This document shows, one piece after another, positions 51,302 through 58,684 of a DNA stretch of 64,000 nt. This DNA comes from Syntrophales bacterium (GTDB lineage: Bacteria; Desulfobacterota; Syntrophia; Syntrophales; UBA2210). The stretch spans positions 1 through 64,000 of the forward strand of contig JALOBE010000010.1 in assembly GCA_023228425.1 (NCBI GenBank). The letters are read 5' to 3'. Positions within the stretch are counted from its first letter, which is position 1; each line of letters starts with the position of its first letter. Made by a program: the position numbers and the translations under genes. Below the pieces are notes generated by a model that did not search any database, was not told the DNA's origin, and saw nothing but the letters and a program-made list of their open reading frames with translations.

Positions 51302-52488
51302 ACCTGCCCCAACAGGGAGTCGAGAATCCCCACCGCTTCATCCACATCACTCCGGGTTATGATCAGGGGCGGAACGAAGCGGAGGACCGTGCCGGCCGTG
51401 CAGTTCATCAGGAGTCCCTGCTCCAGGGCCTTCATGACACAGGGGGCGCCCTCGATTGAGAGCTCCAGCCCCACCATGAGACCCCGGCCCCTGATGCCCG
51501 TGATAATGTCATGGTTCTCCGCCAGCTGCCGCAGGCGATCCAGAAAATAATCCCCCACGGTTCGGGCGTTTTCCACGACACCTTCCGCGATCATCGTCTC
51601 CAGTGTTGCCAGTGCCGCCGCCATGGCCAGGGGATTGCCGCCGAAGGTGGAGGCGTGGCTCCCGGGAACAAAGGCTGAAGCTACTTCGTCGCGAGCAAGC
51701 ATCGCCCCCACGGGAAACCCGCTTCCCAACGCCTTCGCCAGGGTCATGATGTCCGGCTCGACGCCGCTTTCCTCATAGGCGAAGAGGGTCCCCGTGCGTC
51801 CCATGCCCACCTGCACCTCATCGTAGATAAGAAGGAGGCCGTGACTGTCGCAGATATCCCGTACCTGTCGCAGGTAGCCGGGGGCGGGGACACGAATGCC
51901 GCCTTCGGCCTGGATAGGTTCCAGCATGACTGCACAGGTCTCGTCGGAAATGGCCGCCTCCAGTGCCGCCGCGTCATTAAAGGCAACATGGCGGAACCCG
52001 GCTGGAAGGGGGTCATAGCCCTGCCGGATGCGTTCCTGCCCCGTAGCCGCAACTGTGGCCAGGGTTCTGCCGTGAAAGGAATTGATCATCGTGATGATTT
52101 CGAAGCGCTTTCCTCCGGTTTTTTCATAGGAATACCTGCGGGCAAGCTTGATGGCCGCTTCGTTCGCCTCGGCGCCGCTGTTGCAGAAGAAGGCCTTGTC
52201 GGCAAAGGAGAGCTCCGTAAGCATCCTGGCCAGGCGGATCTGGTGTTCAATGTGAAATATGTTGGATACGTGCATCAGGGTTTCCGCCTGCCGCGCTATG
52301 GCGGCCGAGACCGCCGGATGGGAGTGACCAAGACCGCAGACGGAGATGCCCGCCAGAAAATCGAGATATTCCTTACCGTCCGCGTCCCAGAGGCGTGCGC
52401 CCTTTCCACGCACCAGTACCACGGGGACCCGGGCGTAGGTGTTCATGACGCACCGGTCGGCGACTTCCATCCATTCCTTAGAGTTCAT
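51298..52488 (-). CDS. argD: Acetylornithine aminotransferase
   Basis: Class III PLP aminotransferase, 396 aa. It has FCNSGAEANEAAIKLAR, INSFHGRTLATVAATGQ, LLIYDEVQVGMGRTG and the PLP Lys in LAKALGSGFPVGAML. It may also serve as succinyl-diaminopimelate aminotransferase for the lysine branch, as in other bacteria. The ATG follows argB by 9 bases and its stop codon overlaps argF. Confidence 0.96.
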   Translation of the reverse strand: MNSKEWMEVADRCVMNTYARVPVVLVRGKGARLWDADGKEYLDFLAGISVCGLGHSHPAVSAAIARQAETLMHVSNIFHIEHQIRLARMLTELSFADKAFFCNSGAEANEAAIKLARRYSYEKTGGKRFEIITMINSFHGRTLATVAATGQERIRQGYDPLPAGFRHVAFNDAAALEAAISDETCAVMLEPIQAEGGIRVPAPGYLRQVRDICDSHGLLLIYDEVQVGMGRTGTLFAYEESGVEPDIMTLAKALGSGFPVGAMLARDEVASAFVPGSHASTFGGNPLAMAAALATLETMIAEGVVENARTVGDYFLDRLRQLAENHDIITGIRGRGLMVGLELSIEGAPCVMKALEQGLLMNCTAGTVLRFVPPLIITRSDVDEAVGILDSLLGQV

Positions 52489-52497
52489 AGGTCTCCG

Positions 52498-53400
52498 TCA
52501 CCCTCCTTCCCTGATGACTTCCGTTCCAATGCCTCGGTCGGTAAACATTTCCAGGAGAACGGCGTGGCTGAGGCGCCCGTCGATGATGTGGGCCTTGCCG
52601 ACACCTTCCCGGAGAGATTTGAGGCAGCACTTTATCTTGGGATACATACCGCCGCTTATGACGCCCTGAAGAATCAGGTCCCCGGCTTCCCGTTCTCCCA
52701 ACGACGGTATCAGTTCACCGTCATCGTCGAGAACGCCCGGCACGTCGGTCAAAAGAACCAGTTTTTCAGCGCTGATGGCTGCAGCCACCTCGCCGGCTAC
52801 CACGTCAGCGTTGATATTGTAAGTCTCGCCGCTTTCACCCACCCCGGTAGGGGCAATGACGGGAATGAAGCCGCCGTTGACGAGGGAAAGGATAAGGTTC
52901 GCGTTGAGATCCGTCACCCGGCCCACCAGACCGATGTCTATGATCTCCGGCGGAGAATCCTTGGCTTTTTCATCGCTGAGACAATATTTTTCCGCCTGTA
53001 TGAGGTTTCCGTCCTTGCCGCTGAGACCCACGGCCTTTCCACCGTTGTGATTGATGAGCCCCACGATTTCCTTGTTCACCTTCCCCGCCAGGACCATTTC
53101 CACGATGTCCATGGTCTCACGGTCCGTAACGCGCATGCCCTGGACGAATTTGGATTCTATGCCAAACTTTTTGAGAACCCGGCCGATCTGGGGGCCGCCT
53201 CCGTGTACGATAACGGGGTTTACACCGATGTATTTGAGCAGTACCACGTCGAGGGCGAATTTCTTTTTGAGATCTTCGTCCACCATGGCATGGCCGCCGT
53301 ATTTTATAACGATGCTCTTCCCGTAAAAGCGCCTGATGTAGGGAAGCACCTCGAGCAGGATGTCTGCTCGCTCCGCGGGACTTTTCACTACCGTATCCAT
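52498..53400 (-). CDS. argB: Acetylglutamate kinase
   Basis: Commits glutamate to arginine synthesis by phosphorylating N-acetylglutamate; often inhibited by arginine. The 300-aa protein has VIKYGGHAM and VIVHGGGPQIG at the N-terminus and the long N-terminal helix (ADILLEVLPYIRRFYGK) typical of arginine-sensitive forms. The ATG at 53400 matches the family start; the frame extends upstream into repeat copy H, which I exclude. No argC or argJ lies nearby. Confidence 0.96.
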   Translation of the reverse strand: MDTVVKSPAERADILLEVLPYIRRFYGKSIVIKYGGHAMVDEDLKKKFALDVVLLKYIGVNPVIVHGGGPQIGRVLKKFGIESKFVQGMRVTDRETMDIVEMVLAGKVNKEIVGLINHNGGKAVGLSGKDGNLIQAEKYCLSDEKAKDSPPEIIDIGLVGRVTDLNANLILSLVNGGFIPVIAPTGVGESGETYNINADVVAGEVAAAISAEKLVLLTDVPGVLDDDGELIPSLGEREAGDLILQGVISGGMYPKIKCCLKSLREGVGKAHIIDGRLSHAVLLEMFTDRGIGTEVIREGG

Positions 53401-53433
53401 AGGACCTCGCGAAGGTGATAGTATTGTCGCCAG

Positions 53434-53568
53434 CTCAGTAAAAAAAGTGCCTTGCGACACGGCGCGCACATCCCGGGGTACGTCGCGGTGACGAAGGATG
53501 TGGCGCAATCAAACATCCGGTTATAATGCCGGAGGCATGCCTCCGGTATCATTGTACGAAGTCATCAC
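53434..53568 (+). repeat. Dispersed repeat copy H, left end missing
   Basis: Retains the right two-thirds of the family: CGACACGGCGCGCACATCC, GACGAAGGATGTGGCGCAATC, the hairpin GCCGGAGGCATGCCTCCGG and the end ATTGTACGAAGTCATCA. It separates hslU from argB and so may split the two transcripts. Confidence 0.72.
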
Positions 53569-53581
53569 CCTTTGATTGATT

Positions 53582-54979
53582 TTACAGTACATATCTGCTC
53601 AGGTCTTCGTCCTCTATGATGCCCGACAGCCGCTCGCTCACATAGTCGGCGGTAATGGTCAGTATCTTTTCCGCCAGGTCCGGCGCGTTAAAGGAAACAT
53701 CGTCCAGAAGCGTTTCCATGATCGTATAGAGCCGCCGGGCACCGATATTTTCCGTCCGTTCGTTGACCAGGGCGGCCATTTCGGCGATCTCGGCAACTGC
53801 CTCGCCCAGAAACGTCAATTCTACTCCCTCTGTCGCCAGCATTTCCACGTATTGCTTGACCAGAGCGTTATGGGGCTCTGTCAGTATCCTGATGAACTCA
53901 TCCTTACCGAGTGAATCCAGTTCAACCCGAATGGGAAACCGTCCCTGCAGCTCCGGGATCAGGTCCGAGGGCTTTGTGAAGCTGAAGGCGCCGGCGGCGA
54001 TAAAGAGGATGTGGTCCGTCCTGACCATACCGTACTTGGTATTGACAGTGGATCCTTCAACGATGGGGAGCAGGTCGCGCTGAACGCCCTCACGGGACAC
54101 ATCGGGGCCCTGGACGGCGTCACTCCCCACGATCTTGTCGATCTCATCAAGAAAAATAATACCCGACTGTTCCACCCGTTCTATGGCAGTGCGGGTCACC
54201 ACATCCATGTCCACCAGCTTCTGGGCCTCTTCCTCCGCGAGAAGGATGAGAGCCTCGGAAACCTTTGCTTTCCGCTTTTTCTTGTTTTGAGGAAAGAGGT
54301 TGCCGAACATTTCCTTGATATTAAGTCCCATGTCTTCCACGCCGGAAGATGAAAAAATCTCGATCATGGGTCCGGTTCTGCCTTCACGTACTTCAATATC
54401 GACAACCCGTTCGTCCAGATGGCCCTGCCGCAGGAGCCTGCGGAGTTTCTCCCGGGTGCTGTCATACTGAAATACCCCTTTGTCCGCGTCTCCCTCAGGA
54501 TTCTCCATTTCGATAAGCTCCGGGCCTCCCGGGGGAACGGTGCTGCTGTTGGAACGCTTGCGGGGCAGCAGAATGTCGAGGATGCGCTCCTCCGCGATGT
54601 CCATGGCCTTGGACTTCACATTTTCCTGCTCCTCCGATTTGACCATATTGACCGACAGTTCGACCAGGTCACGAATCATGGATTCCACGTCCCGGCCCAC
54701 GTACCCGACCTCGGTGAACTTTGACGCCTCTATCTTGAGAAAGGGCGAATTGTCCAGTTTTGCCAGCCTTCGGGCAATTTCCGTCTTTCCAACACCGGTA
54801 GGACCGATCATGATGATATTTTTGGGAGCAATCTCATCGCGCAACTCTTCAGGAACCTGCTGGCGTCGCCAGCGGTTGCGCAACGCGATGGCGACGGCCC
54901 TCTTGGCGTTATGCTGTCCGATGATGTACTTGTCGAGTTCCGAGACTATCTCCCGGGGCGTTAATCTGGTTGATGTCAT
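53582..54979 (-). CDS. hslU: ATP-dependent protease ATPase subunit HslU
   Basis: AAA+ unfoldase partner of HslV (ClpYQ). It has Walker A IGPTGVGKTEIARRLA, Walker B IIFLDEIDKIV, the large intermediate domain and the C-terminal EDLSRYVL tail that docks into HslV. At 465 aa it is normal. ATG 54979 has GGAG 6 bases away and matches the family start TPREIVSELDKYIIGQ. It follows hslV by 31 bases. Confidence 0.96.
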   Translation of the reverse strand: MTSTRLTPREIVSELDKYIIGQHNAKRAVAIALRNRWRRQQVPEELRDEIAPKNIIMIGPTGVGKTEIARRLAKLDNSPFLKIEASKFTEVGYVGRDVESMIRDLVELSVNMVKSEEQENVKSKAMDIAEERILDILLPRKRSNSSTVPPGGPELIEMENPEGDADKGVFQYDSTREKLRRLLRQGHLDERVVDIEVREGRTGPMIEIFSSSGVEDMGLNIKEMFGNLFPQNKKKRKAKVSEALILLAEEEAQKLVDMDVVTRTAIERVEQSGIIFLDEIDKIVGSDAVQGPDVSREGVQRDLLPIVEGSTVNTKYGMVRTDHILFIAAGAFSFTKPSDLIPELQGRFPIRVELDSLGKDEFIRILTEPHNALVKQYVEMLATEGVELTFLGEAVAEIAEMAALVNERTENIGARRLYTIMETLLDDVSFNAPDLAEKILTITADYVSERLSGIIEDEDLSRYVL

Positions 54980-55010
54980 AGAATCTCCGTCGTCTGCCGA
55001 TTGCCGTAGC

Positions 55011-55571
55011 TCATGATGTCTGTTCATCTTCATCATTGACGGACAGTTCCTCGATGAGAATGGAATCGTTGGTGTAAATGCACAGTTCCGCCGCTATTTT
55101 CATGGCCTCCCGGGCAATCGTGGCGGCATCCAGATCACCGTGGCGCACCATGGCGCGAGCCGCGGCAATGGCATAGGGCCCGCCCGATCCGATGCCGAGG
55201 ATATTGTCATCGGACTCAACAACGTCCCCGGTGCCGGAGATCAGAAGCGCGTTGTCGCGATTCACGGCAATCATGAGGGCTTCGAGGTGACGCAGGGCCC
55301 GGTCCGTCCTCCAATCCTTGGTCAGTTCCACTGCAGACCGGAGCAGATTTCCGTTGTACTGCTCCAGCTTCTGGTCGAACCGGTCAAAGAGGGTAAAGGC
55401 ATCGGCCGTGGCGCCGGCAAAGCCTACTATCACCTTGTCGTCAAAGAGTCTCCTCACTTTTCTCGCGCCGTGTTTCAGAATGGTTGTATCAAGGGTAACC
55501 TGGCCGTCGCCGGCCACTACGACTTTACCCCGGTGCCTCACTGCAAGGATAGTAGTGCCCCGAATCCGCAT
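55011..55571 (-). CDS. hslV: ATP-dependent protease proteolytic subunit HslV
   Basis: Threonine protease of the bacterial proteasome-like complex, 186 aa. The active Thr should be the first of TTILAV, exposed after removal of a five-residue leader (MRIRG), longer than the single Met of E. coli but seen in other phyla. GDGQVTLD and HGARKVRRLF are family motifs. It follows xerC by 6 bases, in an xerC-hslV-hslU order. Confidence 0.96.
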   Translation of the reverse strand: MRIRGTTILAVRHRGKVVVAGDGQVTLDTTILKHGARKVRRLFDDKVIVGFAGATADAFTLFDRFDQKLEQYNGNLLRSAVELTKDWRTDRALRHLEALMIAVNRDNALLISGTGDVVESDDNILGIGSGGPYAIAAARAMVRHGDLDAATIAREAMKIAAELCIYTNDSILIEELSVNDEDEQTS

Positions 55572-55577
55572 GGATTT

Positions 55578-56471
55578 TCATCGTTCCTTTCGAGCCCGCG
55601 GGTGGCTCTTGTCATAGACTTCAATTAGTTTCGCCATGCTCATGGCTGTATATTTCTGTGTCGTGGAAAGACTCTCATGGCCCAGAAGCTCCTGGATCGA
55701 ACGCAAATCACTTCCGGCGTCCATCATGTGGGTCGCAAAGCTGTGGCGCAGCGCATGAGGACTGATCTTCTTTCTGATCCCGACGGCCTTCACGTACGCG
55801 TCGACAACCCGAGCAATGCTCCTGGTCGTAAGCCGTCCATTCCGGGCGTTGACAAAGAGCGGTGCTTCCCGATCGGTACGCGCGGAAAAGCGTTCGTCGA
55901 GGTAAGCGCCGAGAGCCTGAACAGCTTTCCGTCCAAGGGGCACGATGCGCTCCTTCTTCCCCTTGCCCCGCACTTTTACCAGCGACGACTCAAGGTCGGC
56001 GTCACCCACGTTGAGGTCAGCCAGTTCCCCCACGCGCATACCCGTTGAATACAGTGTTTCCAATATCGCCCGATCCCGCGGAAACGCAGGAACACCGACA
56101 ATCTGCTGATCCAGCAGGCTGAAAACCTCGTCAACGGACAGGTATGCCGGGAGGTGTTTTTCGGCCTTCGGCGTCTGAACCAACTGGGCCGGGTTGAATC
56201 CGATCCTCCCTTCCCGCATGAGATATCTGAAAAAGGATCTCAGACTGGAAAGTTTCCGGGATATGGTGACTTTTTTCACCTTTTTCATATACAGGCCGGT
56301 CATGAAGGCCCCGATGACGTCCCGTCCGATCTCATCAACGGCGGTGATTCCGCGCTTAAGCGCGAAGGCCTGGAATTGCCTTATGTCGGCCAGGTAGTTG
56401 CGCTGGGTGTGGATGGAAAGATTCTTTTCCGTTCCCAGATAACGCGCGAAGTTGTTTATTGAATGTTCCAC
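55578..56471 (-). CDS. xerC: Tyrosine recombinase XerC/XerD
   Basis: Site-specific recombinase for chromosome dimer resolution; 297 aa. It has an N-terminal SAM-like domain and a catalytic domain with Arg in LYSTGMRVGEL, HALRHSFATHMMDAG (His-x-x-Arg), GHESLSTTQKYTAM with the nucleophilic Tyr. The start is a GTG with GAGGGG upstream. The hslV-hslU neighbours are typical for xerC/codV, so I do not regard it as a phage integrase. Confidence 0.93.
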   Translation of the reverse strand: MEHSINNFARYLGTEKNLSIHTQRNYLADIRQFQAFALKRGITAVDEIGRDVIGAFMTGLYMKKVKKVTISRKLSSLRSFFRYLMREGRIGFNPAQLVQTPKAEKHLPAYLSVDEVFSLLDQQIVGVPAFPRDRAILETLYSTGMRVGELADLNVGDADLESSLVKVRGKGKKERIVPLGRKAVQALGAYLDERFSARTDREAPLFVNARNGRLTTRSIARVVDAYVKAVGIRKKISPHALRHSFATHMMDAGSDLRSIQELLGHESLSTTQKYTAMSMAKLIEVYDKSHPRARKER

Positions 56472-56506
56472 TGACCCCTCAGCCCGCTCTCTTCACAGGT
56501 GGATCA

Positions 56507-56839
56507 TCAATCCTCACAGCGGCGCAGCCCCGCATAGTAGCAACAGCATTCATTGGCGAAATTATTGTCGAATACTCTCGTCTGTCCGTCCCTGAAGATA
56601 ATCCTCACGTAGGACATTCCGCCCACGACGCCTGAATTCCATTCCTCGATGACCACGCCGAATCCCCACTGGGGGTAGCGCCTGTGCATGACCTGGTCAC
56701 CTGTTTTCAGGTAAAGCCTGCGAATTTCTTCTTTCATGTCCCTGTACCGCAGGGGCTCTCCATGACCACATACTTCACGGGACGTGTCGTCAGCGTCAAT
56801 CCGTGGCTTCTCCGCCCAAACGACCACCAGGCGCGTCAT
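56507..56839 (-). CDS. Small DUF3553-like protein
   Basis: A 110-aa protein of unknown function. The core KTGDQVMHRRYPQWGFGVVIEEW, then SYVRIIFRDGQTRVFDN resembles DUF3553/CarD-like SH3-type modules that bind the transcription machinery in other proteins. The C-terminus is Cys-rich (NECCCYYAG), possibly a metal or redox site. The start is uncertain: 56839 lies 2 bases after the bifunctional nuclease stop, while the ATG at 56737 would begin at the recognisable domain. It precedes xerC by 35 bases. Confidence 0.6.
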   Translation of the reverse strand: MTRLVVVWAEKPRIDADDTSREVCGHGEPLRYRDMKEEIRRLYLKTGDQVMHRRYPQWGFGVVIEEWNSGVVGGMSYVRIIFRDGQTRVFDNNFANECCCYYAGLRRCED

Positions 56840-56840
56840 T

Positions 56841-57341
56841 TTACATCTTGTATTTTCCGAAATCTTCCGGGGCCAGATTTTCCAGGAACTCCCTCAGTTC
56901 TTCCTTGGTGTACTTCTTCAGATCGCCGGTCTGCTTGGTAAAGTGTACATCCATCGATTTCTCGACCACCGTTTCATCGACAAAAATGGGTGCCGACGCC
57001 CTGAGAGCCACTGCGATGGCGTCGCTGGGCCTGGAATCGATGAGAAGTTCAGCTCCATTCTGCTCCAGGTGAATCGTGGCAAAAAAGGTGTTATTTTTCA
57101 AGTCGTTGATCACGATCCTGGTGATCCTGGCTCTGAGCGAGGTGATGGCATTGAGCAGCAGATCGTGAGTCATGGGTCTGGAAAGATCTATTTTTTCCAG
57201 CTGTGTGGCAATGGCGCTTGCCTCGAAAATCCCTATCCAGATGGGCACGGCACGCTTTCCATCCCGGTCTTTCAATATCACGATGGGCGCTCCTGCTACG
57301 GGATCGATGGCAAGCCCGAAGACTTTCATTTCTACAAGCAT
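56841..57341 (-). CDS. Bifunctional nuclease family protein (DUF151)
   Basis: A 166-aa protein of the BFN/DUF151 family: PIVILKDRDGKRAVPIWIGIFEASAIA is the family core, with SRPSDAIAVALR further on. Members of this family show RNase/DNase activity in plants and occur widely in bacteria; the physiological substrate is not known. The first start (57341, GGAGAG upstream) overlaps the miaB stop region by 10 bases, so the pair is coupled. Confidence 0.88.
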   Translation of the reverse strand: MLVEMKVFGLAIDPVAGAPIVILKDRDGKRAVPIWIGIFEASAIATQLEKIDLSRPMTHDLLLNAITSLRARITRIVINDLKNNTFFATIHLEQNGAELLIDSRPSDAIAVALRASAPIFVDETVVEKSMDVHFTKQTGDLKKYTKEELREFLENLAPEDFGKYKM

Positions 57342-58684
57342 GGTTGACTCTCCGCTTCCTTGTTGATCATCTCGCCTCTCAGGGAATGAGCATAGCCCCT
57401 GACAATCTTCACGGGGACGGTTTGTCCCCTCAAAAAACCGTCCCCGCTGAAATTGACGATTCTGTTGCTTCGGGTTCGTCCCGCCATGTCCAGAGGACTC
57501 CCCTTGCCGGGACCTTCAACGAGGACCTCTTCGACGGTTCCTTCGAGTGCACGGTTTTTCTCAAGGGTGTGCCGGGCCTGGAGTTTCTGCAGTGTTGCCA
57601 GGCGTTGCTTTTTGACATCTTCCCCAACGGCACCGTCATATCGTTCGGCGGCTGTGCCGGGACGATCGGAGTATTTGAATGAAAAGGCATTATCAAACCG
57701 CACTTTCCGCATAAGGTCAATAGTTTTTTCAAAATCCCCGTCGCTCTCCCCCGGGAATCCAACGATGATGTCGGTGGTGATGCTCACTGATGGAATCCGG
57801 TCGCGCAGGACGCTTATTTTTTCGCCGTATTCCTCGGCGGTGTATCCCCGCTTCATGCGTCTGAGGATCTCCGTCGACCCGGACTGAAGAGGCAGATGAA
57901 TATGTTCGCAGAGCGGTTTCAGGTCGGCAAGCGCCGCCACGAGTTCGTCCGAGAGATCCTTGGGATGGGATGTTGTAAACCGTACGCGCTCGATTCCGTC
58001 AATATCCGCTACCCGCGCCAGAAGCAACGGGAATGTAACGGATTCTTCAAGCCCCTTTCCATAGGAGTTGACGTTCTGACCCAGAAGCGTCACTTCCTTG
58101 ACGCCGGCTGCGGCAAGGTCGGCAACCTCCTTGAGTATGTCTCCGGGGCGGCGGCTTCGCTCGCGACCGCGCACATGGGGGACAATACAGTAGGCGCAGA
58201 AGTTGTCGCACCCCTGCATGACGGTGACAAAGGCGCTGAGAGCGCCTGCTGCATGGTGCGCGCGAATGTCCAGTGCTCCCGGTTCATCCCTGAATGCCGT
58301 GTCTTCCTGTCGGCCGCACCCCCCCCGCACCGCCGTCGCCATGGCAGGGATGCGGTCCATGGCGTGTGTGCCGCAGACAAAGTCCACATGGTGAAACCGG
58401 GTGAAAAAACGGCTTCCCCACTGCTGGGCCAGGCATCCGGTGACACCCAGCACGAGACCGGGTTTATCCGCCTTGAGACGGCGCACTCTTCCGATAAAAC
58501 TGTGGGCCTTTTGTTCCGCCTTTGCCCGGACGCTGCAGGTGTTGACGATGATGACATCCGCCGCCTCGAGATCATTCGTGACGCTGTAGCCCGCCTGTTC
58601 CATGAGGAGAGCCGCTTTTTCCGAGTCCCGGACATTCATCTGGCACCCGAATGTGTGCAGGTAGCACAGCAGTGACTCACTCAC
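57332..58684 (-). CDS. miaB: tRNA-2-methylthio-N6-dimethylallyladenosine synthase
   Basis: Radical-SAM methylthiotransferase for A37 of tRNAs that read U-starting codons. The 450-aa protein has three N-terminal Cys (FGCQMNV, NTCSVRAKAEQK, GCLAQQWG) for one cluster, the radical-SAM triad CDNFCAYC with IVPHVRGRERSR, and a C-terminal TRAM domain. The GTG start overlaps the stop codon of the PAS-HD-GYP gene (GTGA), with GGGAG 11 bases upstream. The overlap with the nuclease gene suggests a three-gene transcript. Confidence 0.95.
   Translation of the reverse strand: MSESLLCYLHTFGCQMNVRDSEKAALLMEQAGYSVTNDLEAADVIIVNTCSVRAKAEQKAHSFIGRVRRLKADKPGLVLGVTGCLAQQWGSRFFTRFHHVDFVCGTHAMDRIPAMATAVRGGCGRQEDTAFRDEPGALDIRAHHAAGALSAFVTVMQGCDNFCAYCIVPHVRGRERSRRPGDILKEVADLAAAGVKEVTLLGQNVNSYGKGLEESVTFPLLLARVADIDGIERVRFTTSHPKDLSDELVAALADLKPLCEHIHLPLQSGSTEILRRMKRGYTAEEYGEKISVLRDRIPSVSITTDIIVGFPGESDGDFEKTIDLMRKVRFDNAFSFKYSDRPGTAAERYDGAVGEDVKKQRLATLQKLQARHTLEKNRALEGTVEEVLVEGPGKGSPLDMAGRTRSNRIVNFSGDGFLRGQTVPVKIVRGYAHSLRGEMINKEAESQPCL

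Noticed and set aside
51841..53418. Long open frame (525 codons) on the plus strand opposite argD and argB
   Set aside because: It is an antisense shadow of two well-supported genes; its translation matches no protein family, and similar long antisense frames lie opposite other genes here.
55578..56471. Phage or integron integrase marking a mobile element
   Set aside because: The length, the neighbours hslV and hslU and the sequence fit the housekeeping XerC; no attachment sites or phage genes are nearby.
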